Shown in pieces: positions 1-8,483 of a stretch of DNA of 64,000 bases. Position numbers and translations under genes: made by a program. Position 1 is the first letter of the stretch. Each line of letters begins with the position of its first letter. The stretch lies in contig NZ_JAPEPB010000001.1 in assembly GCF_026340565.1 (NCBI RefSeq), positions 5,866,501-5,930,500 of the forward strand, given 5' to 3'. A model generated the notes under the pieces. That model did no database searches and was not told the origin of the DNA. It worked only from the letters and a program-made list of their open reading frames with translations. This DNA is from Kitasatospora sp. NBC_01287. GTDB lineage: Bacteria; Actinomycetota; Actinomycetes; Streptomycetales; Streptomycetaceae.

Positions 1-412
1 CTATCGGCTCCTCCTTGAGCTTCACCACGGGCCCCCCTGAACGGCGGGTGGACAGCGTCGAGTCAGCACTGCTAGCACCTGTCGGACAGGCGCTGGCGCG
101 CCGGGAGTTTGCGACTACGGGGAACAGGCGTGGGCCCCGGCGGCGGGGTGTCCGCCGCCGGGGCCCACGAGGGTCGCCCGGAACTGGTCCAGTTCACTGG
201 CATTGCTGAGGAGTGGGGTGCTGGTCGGCGCCCCCCTGCGGGTTCCAGACTGCCGGATCCGGGAGCCGCTGCGCGAGATGATCGGCTGGCGAGAACCGGC
301 GGTGGCGTGATCCCGCCAACACGGTGCGCGACGGCGGGGCCGGTGCCCGGGCAGGAGTTCGGGCCGGCGCCTGCGCCCGCGCCGGTGTCCCGCCGGTCGT
401 GCCGACGCCCCG
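1..412. other. gene-free left edge
   Basis: No reading frame here looks like a real gene. Short frames on both strands are arginine and proline rich GC artefacts. The stretch holds a long perfect hairpin at 129-169. It probably represents the 3' flank of a gene to the left of the window plus the downstream flank of the exporter gene. Confidence 0.5.
129..169. terminator. 17-bp perfect hairpin, probable terminator
   Basis: Positions 129-145 pair perfectly with 153-169 around a 7-nt loop. There is no T-run, as is common for actinomycete terminators. It lies downstream of the exporter gene (minus strand) and of whatever precedes the window, so it may serve both directions. Confidence 0.6.
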
Positions 413-1717
413 TCAGCCGCGCAGCGGATCCGGCGCGGGCCGCCAGGGCCGGGCCAGCAGCACGAACGAGGCGAGTGCCGCCAGAGCCATGCCGAGGATC
501 ACCACCGCCATCGGCAGCGCGCTGTCGTGCCCGCCGAGCCCGACCAGCGCGGGCGCGAGGGCCCCGGTGAGGAACTGCACGGTGCCCAGCAGCGCGGAGG
601 CGGTCCCGGCCGCGTGCGGGGCGCGCTGCAGGGCCAGCGCCGAACTCGGCGGCGAGACGGTGCCGAGCCCGGCCGCCATGGCGAACAGGCCGGCCGTGAG
701 CCCGGCCAGCCCGCCGCGGTGGCTCGCCGTCATGAACACCAGCGCCGCCCCGGACAGGGTGAGCACGGCGGCGCCGGCCAACTGGATCCGGTGCGAGCCG
801 AACCGCCCCAGCAGCAACCGCGCGGTCAGCTGCGACATCCCCACCAGGCCGGCCTCGACCAGCGCGAAGAGCAGGCTGAAGCGCTGCGGCGAGCCGTGGT
901 AGACCTCCTGCACCACGTACGGCGACCCGGAGATGAAGGCGAAGAGCGCGCCGAAGCCGAAGGCCACGATCAGCAGGTAGGCGCTGAACAGTCGGTCGGA
1001 CAGCAGCTCGCGCATGGTCCGCAGGGTGTCCGGCAGCCCGCCGCGCCGCCGCTGCCCGGGCGGCAGCGTCTCGCGCACCAGCAGCGCGGTGCCGGCCAGC
1101 ATGACCGCGCCGAGCACGGTCAGCACCACGAACACCCCGCGCCAGGTGGTGAAGCGCAGCACCTGGCCGCCGAGCACCGGGGCCAGCAGCGGGGCCGAGC
1201 CCGAGACCAGCATCAGCGTGGCGGCGAACCGCGCGGCCGCCAGCCCGCTGAACAGGTCCCGCACCACGGCCCGGGCTATCACGATCCCGGCCGCGCCGGA
1301 GAGCCCCTGCACCACCCGGCAGGCGATCAGCAGCCGCACGTCCCCGGCCGCCGCGCAGCAGGCGGTGGAGAGCGTGTAGAGGGCCAGGCCCACCAGCAGC
1401 GGCCGCCGCCGGCCGAGCGCGTCGCTGAGCGGCCCGGCCACCAGCTGGCCCAGCGCCAGGCCGACCAGACAGGCCGTCAGCGAGAGCTGGACCATCGCGT
1501 CGGAGGTGTGCAGGGCGGCGGTGACCCGGGGCAGCGAGGGGAGGTACATGTCCATCGAGAGCGGCGCGAGTGCGCTCAGCGACCCTAGGACCAGGGTCAG
1601 CAGGAGGCCGACCCTGCGGACGGCGTCCGGGGCCCGGGCGACTTCCTGGCCGGCGGCGGCCGGCCGGTCGGGCCGGCTGTCGGGCGGGGTGCCGGGCGGG
1701 CGGGGGGTGAGCGACAT
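413..1717 (-). CDS. Bcr/CflA-family MFS drug exporter
   Basis: A 434-residue polytopic membrane protein that probably exports drugs by proton antiport from the cytoplasmic membrane. The N-terminal TM1 region carries the Bcr/CflA signature LSMDMYLPSLP, and a motif-A-like SDALGRRRPLLVG lies between TM2 and TM3. About 12 hydrophobic segments are visible, and the length is normal for the family. The ATG at 1717 follows a short charged leader. The gene is divergent from the luciferase-like oxidoreductase with a 92-bp gap, so promoters for both must lie there. The substrate cannot be read from sequence. Confidence 0.9.
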   Translation of the reverse strand: MSLTPRPPGTPPDSRPDRPAAAGQEVARAPDAVRRVGLLLTLVLGSLSALAPLSMDMYLPSLPRVTAALHTSDAMVQLSLTACLVGLALGQLVAGPLSDALGRRRPLLVGLALYTLSTACCAAAGDVRLLIACRVVQGLSGAAGIVIARAVVRDLFSGLAAARFAATLMLVSGSAPLLAPVLGGQVLRFTTWRGVFVVLTVLGAVMLAGTALLVRETLPPGQRRRGGLPDTLRTMRELLSDRLFSAYLLIVAFGFGALFAFISGSPYVVQEVYHGSPQRFSLLFALVEAGLVGMSQLTARLLLGRFGSHRIQLAGAAVLTLSGAALVFMTASHRGGLAGLTAGLFAMAAGLGTVSPPSSALALQRAPHAAGTASALLGTVQFLTGALAPALVGLGGHDSALPMAVVILGMALAALASFVLLARPWRPAPDPLRG

Positions 1718-1809
1718 CGCCCCACGATAGGGCCTGCGCCGGGAACAGCGTGCGGCCCGGAGCTGTTGTCCGCAGCGGAACGGGCAGGCGACGCGGAAGG
1801 CGAGAACTG

Positions 1810-2895
1810 ATGAGCGGCGAGGACCAGCGGCAGGCCGGACACGGCATCCGGCAGGACGTCAAGGGGGTGGTGCGCGGCACCGCGCCCGCCCCGCTGTCCA
1901 TCCTCGACCTGGCCCCCGTCGGCACCGGGTACACCCCCGCCCAGGCGCTGGCCGCCACCACCGAGCTGGCCCGCGGCGCCGAGCGCTGGGGCTACCACCG
2001 CTTCTGGGTGGCCGAGCACCACGGCATGCCGGGGGTGGCCAGTTCCACCCCGGCCGTGCTGATCGCCCACCTCGGCGCGCACACCAGCACGCTGCGGCTC
2101 GGCTCGGGCGGCGTGATGCTGCCCAACCACGCGCCGCTCGCGATCGCCGAGCAGTTCGGCCTGCTGGAGGCCCTGCACCCGGGCCGGATCGACCTGGGCC
2201 TGGGCCGGGCCCCCGGCACCGACCCGGCCACCGCCCGGGCGCTGCGCCGCGGCGAGGTCGAGGACCCGGACGACTTCCCGCGCCGGCTGTCCGAGCTGAC
2301 CCACTTCCTGGACGGCGACTTCCCCGCCGGCCACCCGTACGCGCGGCTGCGCGCGGTGCCCGGCGGTGCCGAGCGCCCACCGCTCTGGCTGCTCGGCTCC
2401 TCCGGCTTCAGCGCCCAGCTGGCCGGGCGGCTGGGCCTGCCGTTCGCCTTCGCGCACCACTTCAGCGGGACCAACACCGTCCCGGCGCTGGAGCTGTACC
2501 GGGAGAGCTTCCGTCCCTCCGAGGTGCTGGCCGAGCCCTACGCCCTGATCGGCGTCAGCGCCGTGGCCGTGCCCGAGGGCGGCGCACCAGCCGCCCGCCG
2601 GCTGGCCGCCTCGGCCGGGCTCGGCATGCTGCGGCTGCGCCTGGGCAAGCCGGGGCCGATCCCGTCGCCGGAGGAGGCCGCCGCCTACCCCTACAGCCCC
2701 GCCGAGGCCGAATTCCTGGAGGGCTGGCTGGACAACCTGGTCCTGGGCGACCCGGGCGAGGTCGCCGACGGCCTGGAGGAGCTGCGCAAGCGCACCGGCG
2801 CCGACGAGCTGATGGTCACCTCCCACGTGCACGGCCACGAGGTGCGGCTGCGCTCCTACGAGCTGATCGCCCAGGCCTACGGGCTGCTCGGCTGA
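1810..2895 (+). CDS. LLM-class flavin-dependent oxidoreductase (luciferase-like, MsnO8-type)
   Basis: A 361-residue TIM-barrel flavin oxidoreductase of the bacterial luciferase-like superfamily, probably FMN or F420 dependent. Family hallmarks are LSILDLAPVGTG near the N-terminus, WVAEHHGMPG, GSGGVMLPNHAPL and GLGRAPGTD. The ATG at 1810 is chosen because GGAAGGCGAG sits just upstream and homologues begin near here. The open frame extends to 1750 but that part is arginine-rich leader. It is divergent from the exporter and convergent with the PAS-GGDEF-EAL gene. The substrate is unknown. Confidence 0.88.
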   Translation: MSGEDQRQAGHGIRQDVKGVVRGTAPAPLSILDLAPVGTGYTPAQALAATTELARGAERWGYHRFWVAEHHGMPGVASSTPAVLIAHLGAHTSTLRLGSGGVMLPNHAPLAIAEQFGLLEALHPGRIDLGLGRAPGTDPATARALRRGEVEDPDDFPRRLSELTHFLDGDFPAGHPYARLRAVPGGAERPPLWLLGSSGFSAQLAGRLGLPFAFAHHFSGTNTVPALELYRESFRPSEVLAEPYALIGVSAVAVPEGGAPAARRLAASAGLGMLRLRLGKPGPIPSPEEAAAYPYSPAEAEFLEGWLDNLVLGDPGEVADGLEELRKRTGADELMVTSHVHGHEVRLRSYELIAQAYGLLG

Positions 2896-2927
2896 CGCGC
2901 CGCACAGCTTGAGGCTTGAAGATCGAG

Positions 2928-2987
2928 CTAGGCCGTGTCCGACAATTCGCGTCGCGGGCCCGGCGGGAATTGTCGGACACGGCCTAG
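2928..2987. repeat. perfect 21-bp inverted repeat between convergent genes
   Basis: Positions 2928-2948 are the exact reverse complement of 2967-2987, separated by 18 bp. The element lies between convergent genes, so it can act as a bidirectional terminator. The right arm contains the TAG stop codon (2986-2984) of the PAS-GGDEF-EAL gene. The arms are AT-richer than their surroundings and start CTAG, resembling insertion-sequence ends more than a typical GC-rich terminator. No transposase is present. Confidence 0.75.
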
Positions 2988-5005
2988 GGGCGCAGCGCGG
3001 GCTGGTCGGGGCCCGGCGTGCGGATCCGTCCCTCGCGCAGTATCGCGGCGACCAGCGTCGCCGCTCCGGGCCGGGCGAAGTACCAGCCCTGGGCGGTGTC
3101 GCAGCCGGTCAGCCGCAGCCGCTCGGCCTGGGCCGCGTTCTCGATGCCCTCGGCGGTGACGGTCAGGCCCAGGTCGTGGGCGAGCCGGACCATGGCGCCC
3201 ACGATCTGCTCGTCCGCCTCGCTGCGCCGCGAGCGTAGGTCGGGGCGGCCGACCGGGGCCGGGTCGCGGAAGCCCTCGATGAAGGTGCCGTCCAGCTTCA
3301 GCGCGTGCACCGGCAGCCGGGAGAGGTAGGCGAGGTTGGAGTAGCCGGTGCCGAAGTCGTCGATGGCGATCCGCACGCCCATGTCGGCCAGCGCCTGCAG
3401 TGCCTGCAGCGGCCGGCCGCCGGGCCCGAGCACCGCGCTCTCGGTCAGCTCCAGTTGGAGCAGCCGGGCCGGCAGCCCGGTGCGCTCCAGCACCTGGGCG
3501 ACGTCCGCGACCACGTCGGAGTCCCAGATCTGCCGGGCCGCCAGGTTGACACTGACGAAGGCCTCGGTGTCCGGGAACTCGGCCAGCCAGCCGCGCGCCT
3601 GCTTGCAGGACTCCTCCAGCACCCACTTGCCGAGCGGCACGATCGCCCCCGACTCCTCGGCCAGCGGGATGAACCGGTCCGGCGAGAGGGTGCCGAACCG
3701 CGGGTGGCGCCAACGCACCAGCGCCTCGGCGCCGTGCACCGTGCCGTCCGCCAGGCCCACCAGCGGCTGGTACTCGACGGTGAACTCGCCGCGCTCCAGC
3801 GCCGGGCGCAGCGCAGTGGAGAGCAGCCGGCGGGTCAGCTGGTGGGCGCCGCGGTCGCGGTCGTAGAGGGTCCAGCGGGCCCGGCCGTCGGACTTGGACC
3901 AGTAGAGCGTGGCGTCGGCGTCCTTCACCAGGTCGGTGGGGCTGGTGCCCTGGACCGGACGCTCCACCACCCCGACGCTGGCGGTGACCGCGAGCCGGTG
4001 CCCGGCCACCTCGAAGGGCCGCTCCAGCAGGGTGAGCACCTGGGCGGCGAGCGTGGTCAGCTGCTCGCTGCCCTCGCTGTCGGCGACCAGCACGGCGAAC
4101 TCGTCACCGCCGAGCCGGGCCACCAGCCACCCCTCGCCGCCCGCGAAGCGCCGCTCCAGCCGGGCCGCGACCGCGGTCAGCAACTGGTCGCCGATGTGGT
4201 GGCCGAGGGTGTCGTTGATCGCCGCGAAGCCGTCCAGGTCGAGGTAGCAGACGCCGACCCGGCGCCCGCCGCTCTCGCCCGCGGGCTGCGGCCCCGGCAG
4301 GCAGGCCGCGTTCAGCCGCTCGAAGAAGTAGGTGCGGTTGGGCAGCCGGGTCAGGGGGTCGTGCAGTGCCTGGTAGGCCAGCCGGTCGCCGAGCCGGCGC
4401 CGCTCGGTGACGTCCTCGAACATGGCCAGGGTGTAGAACGGCTGCCCCTCCGCGTCGCGGACCAGCGAGATGGTGACGCTGCTCCAGACCTCGCGCCCCT
4501 CGCGGTGCTTGAGCTGCTTCTCCACCCGCAGCCGGTCGCGCCGGCCGGCCACCAGCTCGCGGTAGAGCCGGCGCGGGGTGTCCTCGGGGTCGATGATCTC
4601 GTGGATGTGCATCCCGACCAGCTCGGCGACCTCGCGGCCGAGCATCGCGGCGAAGGCCGGATTGGCCTCGATCACCAAGTCCTCGGTGTCGACCAGGACC
4701 ATGCCGATGCCCGCGTCGGCGAAGGCGGCCCGGAACCGGGACTCGCTGGCGCGCAGTGCGGCGAGCAGCTCATCGGTGGCGGGCAGCTCGGGGGGCGGCA
4801 CGGGCAGCACCGCCGCGCAGCCGGGGCAGCGGGGCTCGGCCGGTTGGCCCGGCTGCTCCGACCCCGGTGGCCGCGGTGACCGCGGTGTTTGCGGGGGCTG
4901 CTCCAGCCGACCCGGCACCTTGGACCGCTGGGACTCGGTGGGGGGCAGCGTGTCCTGTCGCACGCCGTTGCGGTGTGCGTCGGCCCCCTCGTTCCGGCCT
5001 CGCAC
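2984..5005 (-). CDS. PAS-GGDEF-EAL cyclic-di-GMP signalling protein
   Basis: A 673-residue cytoplasmic protein expected to make and/or degrade cyclic-di-GMP. After a disordered N-terminus with one CPGC pair (residues 60-63) come a PAS/PAC domain (about 87-204), a GGDEF domain with intact GGDEF at 299-303, and an EAL domain with E427-A-L plus LTES, DDFGTG and AEGIEN motifs, all consistent with an active phosphodiesterase. No RxxD inhibitory site is seen before GGDEF. The GTG at 5005 has GGAG six bases upstream. No TM helices are evident. It resembles the PAS-GGDEF-EAL proteins that tune Streptomyces development, but the exact orthologue is not assigned. Confidence 0.92.
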   Translation of the reverse strand: MRGRNEGADAHRNGVRQDTLPPTESQRSKVPGRLEQPPQTPRSPRPPGSEQPGQPAEPRCPGCAAVLPVPPPELPATDELLAALRASESRFRAAFADAGIGMVLVDTEDLVIEANPAFAAMLGREVAELVGMHIHEIIDPEDTPRRLYRELVAGRRDRLRVEKQLKHREGREVWSSVTISLVRDAEGQPFYTLAMFEDVTERRRLGDRLAYQALHDPLTRLPNRTYFFERLNAACLPGPQPAGESGGRRVGVCYLDLDGFAAINDTLGHHIGDQLLTAVAARLERRFAGGEGWLVARLGGDEFAVLVADSEGSEQLTTLAAQVLTLLERPFEVAGHRLAVTASVGVVERPVQGTSPTDLVKDADATLYWSKSDGRARWTLYDRDRGAHQLTRRLLSTALRPALERGEFTVEYQPLVGLADGTVHGAEALVRWRHPRFGTLSPDRFIPLAEESGAIVPLGKWVLEESCKQARGWLAEFPDTEAFVSVNLAARQIWDSDVVADVAQVLERTGLPARLLQLELTESAVLGPGGRPLQALQALADMGVRIAIDDFGTGYSNLAYLSRLPVHALKLDGTFIEGFRDPAPVGRPDLRSRRSEADEQIVGAMVRLAHDLGLTVTAEGIENAAQAERLRLTGCDTAQGWYFARPGAATLVAAILREGRIRTPGPDQPALRP

Positions 5006-5218
5006 TGCATGCTCCCGTCCGCCGCTGACGCTCGCTTGCCACGCTCGTTCGCCACGCTCTCCGTGCCGCTGTCACCGGCTCGGACCGACCGGTTGCAGCC
5101 GGACCCGCCAATTGTCAAGAGCAGAGCACTGCGCCCGATCATAGGCCGCGCACCGAAGCCTGGGCCACAGCCGACAGGGTGATTCGCGGCGTTTCGGGGG
5201 AGGCCGGGCGACAACGGA

Positions 5219-5260
5219 CACGCCCCCGGCGGGCACCAGGTGGTGCGCGCCGGGGGCGTG
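5219..5260 (-). terminator. terminator downstream of the OsmC gene
   Basis: A 13-bp perfect stem (5219-5231 with 5248-5260) encloses a second 6-bp stem (5233-5238 with 5241-5246). It lies 60 bp past the OsmC stop codon on the minus strand and is GC-rich without a T-run. Confidence 0.7.
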
Positions 5261-5266
5261 CGCGGG

Positions 5267-5300
5267 GTGATCAACGCCGTGATCAACGCCGTGATCAACC
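5267..5300. repeat. three tandem copies of a 12-bp unit
   Basis: GTGATCAACGCC occurs at 5267-5278 and 5279-5290, with a third nearly complete copy to 5300. It is non-coding and lies just 3' of the OsmC gene. Replication slippage is the simplest origin. Confidence 0.85.
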
Positions 5301-5320
5301 CGCTGCGGACTGACGGAAGG

Positions 5321-5746
5321 TCAGGCCAGCTTCGCGCTGAGCGTGATGGTGGTGCCGGCCAGCGCCTTGCTGACCGGGCAGTTGGCCTTGGCGTCCTCGG
5401 CGGCCTTTACGAAGCCCGCCTCGTCCAGGCCCGGCACGTCGCCGACCACGGTCAGGTGGATCCCGGTGATGCCGGGGCCCGGCTGGAAGGTGACCTCGGC
5501 CTGCACGTCCAGCTTGGTGGGCGGGGTGCCCGCCCCGGCCAGGCCGTGCGAGAGCGCCATCGAGAAGCAGGCCGAGTGGGCGCCCGCGATGAGCTCCTCA
5601 GGGCTGGTCTTGCCGTTCGGCTCCTCGGAGCGGGCCGGCCAGGACACCGGGAACTGGCCGATGCCGGACGAAGCGAAGGTCACCTCGCCCTTGCCGTCGA
5701 CCAGGTTGCCTTCCCACGCGGTGCGAGCGGTGCGAACAGTTGCCAC
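5321..5746 (-). CDS. OsmC/Ohr-family peroxiredoxin
   Basis: A 141-residue cytoplasmic thiol peroxidase of the OsmC/Ohr superfamily that reduces organic hydroperoxides. Both redox cysteines are visible, in HSACFSMAL and in NCPVSKAL. The GTG at 5746 is the start because AGGAGG lies 8 bases upstream (5754-5759); the frame is open further upstream but has no family similarity there. The protein begins MATVRTARTAWEG, as OsmC subgroup proteins do. It is monocistronic, with its own terminator. Confidence 0.9.
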   Translation of the reverse strand: MATVRTARTAWEGNLVDGKGEVTFASSGIGQFPVSWPARSEEPNGKTSPEELIAGAHSACFSMALSHGLAGAGTPPTKLDVQAEVTFQPGPGITGIHLTVVGDVPGLDEAGFVKAAEDAKANCPVSKALAGTTITLSAKLA

Positions 5747-5851
5747 GATCGGTACCTCCTGCTGCTCAGATGCGCTGTGCTGCGCTGAAAGAGACGTCGG
5801 TATGTCAGTTCCGGTCACGCCGCCCCCAGCCTACTGCTCGCGCGCTGCGGC

Positions 5852-6619
5852 TCAGGGGAGCTGACAGAACGTCACCCGGGCGCCGCCCGGGTCGGTGCAC
5901 GGCACCATCCGGCCGTACGGCGAGTCGAACGGGTCGCGCAGCACCCGGCCGCCCAGCCCGCGCACCTGGTCCGCGGCGTGGTCCGCCTCGGGTACCGCGA
6001 AGTACGTGGCCCAGTGCGGCTGCGGCACCGCCGCGCGGGAGCGCCCGCAGACCGGCAGTCCGGCCGAGCCCGGCAGGCTCCACTCCGTGTAGTCGACGGC
6101 GCGACCGTCGCCCACCTGCTTCTGCTGGTAGGGGAAGAGCTCGGCGAAGAAGGCGTCCGACCCGTCGGCCTCGGGTGTGGTCAGCTCGTGCCAGCACACG
6201 GCGCCCGGCTCGCCGTACACGGCCGCGCCGTGGTGCCCGCCGGCCTGCCAGAGGCCGAAGGCCGCGCCCGCCGGGTCGAAGGCGAAGGCGAGCAGCCCGG
6301 CGCCCGGCACCTGGTGCGGGCCGAGGACGGCTGTGCCGCCCGCCCGGGTGACCCGGTCGAGGACGGACGCCAGTTCGCTGGTGGCCAGGTAGACGTTCCA
6401 GGCCGAGGGCAGCCGCTCGGCCCCGGCGGGCGGCCGCATCAGCGCGGCAGCCGGGCGCCCGTCCAGCAGGCACATGGTGTAGCCGTCGTAGGCGGGCCCG
6501 AGCTCCTGGAACTCCCAGCCCATGATCGGGCCGTAGAAGTCCTGGGCGCCGAGCGGGTCGGCGCAGGTCAGGTCGGACCAGCAGGGGGCGCCGTCGGGGT
6601 AGGAGTCGCGCACGGGCAT
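5852..6619 (-). CDS. two-domain VOC (glyoxalase/bleomycin-resistance fold) protein
   Basis: 255 residues with two tandem VOC modules. The first begins GAPCWSDLTCADPLGAQDF, the second around CWHELTTPEADGSDAFF. Both have the beta-alpha-beta-beta-beta layout that forms a metal site in glyoxalase-like enzymes, and the second ends DPGGARVTF. Proteins like this in actinomycetes are usually of unknown substrate. The ATG at 6619 is preferred, with GAAAGG about 8 bases upstream. The region upstream in the same frame is arginine and proline rich and rejected. Confidence 0.85.
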   Translation of the reverse strand: MPVRDSYPDGAPCWSDLTCADPLGAQDFYGPIMGWEFQELGPAYDGYTMCLLDGRPAAALMRPPAGAERLPSAWNVYLATSELASVLDRVTRAGGTAVLGPHQVPGAGLLAFAFDPAGAAFGLWQAGGHHGAAVYGEPGAVCWHELTTPEADGSDAFFAELFPYQQKQVGDGRAVDYTEWSLPGSAGLPVCGRSRAAVPQPHWATYFAVPEADHAADQVRGLGGRVLRDPFDSPYGRMVPCTDPGGARVTFCQLP

Positions 6620-6925
6620 GTGAGGGCCTTTCGGGGTGGGGGCGGCTGTCTGCCTGTGCGTCAGAATCCGACCGGTGCTCACTGTCCGCAACCGGAGCGC
6701 CGCGCGGGGTGGCGGTCGGCGCGGGGCTCGGCGCGGCGGCCGAGGGCTGTCCACATGCCGGACGATCCGTGCAATTGGAGCGAGCCGCGGAGCCCTGGCC
6801 TGTTAGATTTGCCCGGCCCGCGCGCCGGGCGAGCCCCAGCGTCCCCTGGCCCCCGGCCACCGGCCACCGGCCACCGTCCGCGCCCGGCCCCCGCGGCCCC
6901 GGCGCCCCGCACCGGAGCAGACCCG
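6620..6925. other. divergent intergenic region upstream of chorismate mutase
   Basis: This 306-bp region lies between divergent genes and should contain both promoters. A -10-like TAGATT is at 6803-6808 on the plus strand, without a good -35. Three tandem copies of GGCCACC (6855-6875) sit in the presumed leader. No open frame looks coding. Confidence 0.45.
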
Positions 6926-7288
6926 ATGACCGAGCAGCCCGCGACCGACCGCACCACCTCACTGGACGACGTGGACGACGCCGTCCGCGCCGAACTGGCC
7001 GCCCTGCGCCAGAGCATCGACAACATCGACGCCGCGGTCGTCCACATGCTCGCCGAGCGTTTCAAGGCCACCCAGCGGGTCGGCACCCTGAAGGCCGCCC
7101 ACAGGCTCCCGGCCGCCGACCCGGCCCGCGAGCGCGACCAGATCAAGCGCCTGCGTGAGCTGGCCGCCGGGGCGCACCTGGATCCGGTCTTCGCGGAGAA
7201 GTTCCTCAACTTCATCATCGCCGAGGTCATCCGCCACCACGAGGCGATCGCCAAGGACGTCTCGACCGGCCCGCGCGGCGCCGCCTGA
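6926..7288 (+). CDS. AroQ-type chorismate mutase
   Basis: A 120-residue all-helical chorismate mutase converting chorismate to prephenate in phenylalanine and tyrosine synthesis. The first helix carries LRQSIDNIDAAVVHMLAERF with the active-site Arg, followed by TQRVGTLKAA (Lys) and a third helix with FAEKFLNFIIAEVIRHHE. It is monofunctional, with no prephenate dehydratase or DAHP synthase fused. The ATG at 6926 has GGAG about 10 bases upstream. No aromatic-pathway gene is adjacent, as in other actinomycetes. Confidence 0.9.
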   Translation: MTEQPATDRTTSLDDVDDAVRAELAALRQSIDNIDAAVVHMLAERFKATQRVGTLKAAHRLPAADPARERDQIKRLRELAAGAHLDPVFAEKFLNFIIAEVIRHHEAIAKDVSTGPRGAA

Positions 7289-7347
7289 CGGGAGCGGCCC
7301 GCGCGGCGCCGCCTGACGGACCGGCCGGGGCCGTTGGCGCCGGGCGC

Positions 7348-8304
7348 TCAGGCCGGCGGCAGGTAGCCCTTCAGCGGGCGCCGGGCCAGGGCGGAGCGCA
7401 GCGCCTCGTCGAGGGTCGGCGCGAGGGCGAACTCCAGCCCGCTGAGCCGCCGTTCGCCCATCTGGGCCAGGTCGGGCTTGTGGCGGGCGGGGAGCACCAG
7501 GTGCTCGGCGTAGCCGCGCTTCGCCGCGGCGAGCCGGTCCTTGAGCCCGGTGACCGGCAGCAGGTCGCCGGTCGGCGCCAGGCCACCCGTCACCGCGACG
7601 TCCGTGCGCACCAGGTGGCCGCCGAGGAGCGAGACCAGGGCGACGGCGACGGCGAGGGCGGCGCCCGCGGCGTCCTCGGCGGTGGCGGCGGGCGGCACGT
7701 CGCCGTAGGGCTCCTCGACGTGCAGGTCGTGCCTGGCGAACCAGTCGGGGGCCAGCCGCGGCAGGAAGTCGGCGGCCCGGCCGCGCACGCTCTCGACGGC
7801 CGCCCCGGTCCGGTCCGCGAGCAGGTCCCCCAGCCGCCCGGTGGCCGTCAGGCGGCCCTTGCCGGCCTTCATGGTCACCGCGACCGGCAGCAGCACACCG
7901 GCGACCGGCGTCCAGGCCAGGCCGAGCCGCTGGTCGTAGCGGTGGGCGAGCCGGTCGGACTCCGCGCGGTGGTGCATGTGCTCCTGGAGGTCGGCCTCGT
8001 AGTCGACGGCCACCTTGCCGTGGTCCTCGGGGTCGTACCAGACCGGGACGCTGCCACCCTCGAACTTCAGCGTGTGCAGCCGGGTCAGCACGGTCGCCTC
8101 GAAGGGCAGCTCGGCCCGGTTCGGCGGGACGACGCGCAGCTTCAGCCGGCAGTTCATCCAGCCGCCGCTCAGGTCCTCGTCGGAGGACCGGTGCGAGCGC
8201 AGGTGGCCGCCGCCGCCGACGGTCGTGACCGAGAGGATCTCGGCCCTGGCGCTGCGGCCGTTCTGCCGCAGCTCGTTCAGGAGATGCTTGTGCTTGAAGA
8301 GCAT
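7348..8304 (-). CDS. Lon-like (S16) protein lacking the catalytic serine
   Basis: 318 residues. The N-terminal third (about 17-105) resembles DUF3592-type regions of actinomycete membrane-associated proteins. A short hydrophobic stretch is at about 128-145. Residues 146-318 align with the Lon P-domain: KGRLTATGRLGDLL, then a block corresponding to Lon DGPSAG that here reads AEDAAG, then GLKDRLAAAKRG. The position of the Lon Ser is Ala212, while the dyad Lys is kept as Lys255, exactly 43 residues later as in E. coli Lon (S679/K722). No AAA+ ATPase domain is present. A pseudoprotease is likely. The monocistronic ATG at 8304 is the only reasonable start. Confidence 0.82.
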   Translation of the reverse strand: MLFKHKHLLNELRQNGRSARAEILSVTTVGGGGHLRSHRSSDEDLSGGWMNCRLKLRVVPPNRAELPFEATVLTRLHTLKFEGGSVPVWYDPEDHGKVAVDYEADLQEHMHHRAESDRLAHRYDQRLGLAWTPVAGVLLPVAVTMKAGKGRLTATGRLGDLLADRTGAAVESVRGRAADFLPRLAPDWFARHDLHVEEPYGDVPPAATAEDAAGAALAVAVALVSLLGGHLVRTDVAVTGGLAPTGDLLPVTGLKDRLAAAKRGYAEHLVLPARHKPDLAQMGERRLSGLEFALAPTLDEALRSALARRPLKGYLPPA

Positions 8305-8483
8305 CGACGCCCCTTCGGGAGCCGCCCCCGGCGGGCGGGACCCCTAGCTTACGAATGGCTTGCGAACGCGGTCGCCGGGCCCGGCGACCGGTGCGTCCCG
8401 CGCGCCGGACGCGCCCCGGGCCCGGAGAGACGCGCCGCCGCCCCGGCCGGTTCCGAGGCCTGGGTTCGGCCGCCCCGGAGGCC

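Larger units (their letters stand above)
5006..5320. other. intergenic region with terminator and 12-bp tandem repeat
   Basis: This 315-bp gap separates the OsmC gene from the PAS-GGDEF-EAL gene, both on the minus strand. It holds a strong hairpin (5219-5260), three tandem copies of GTGATCAACGCC (5267-5300) and, on the minus strand near 5117, a TTGACA hexamer without a clear -10 partner. No gene is seen. Confidence 0.6.
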
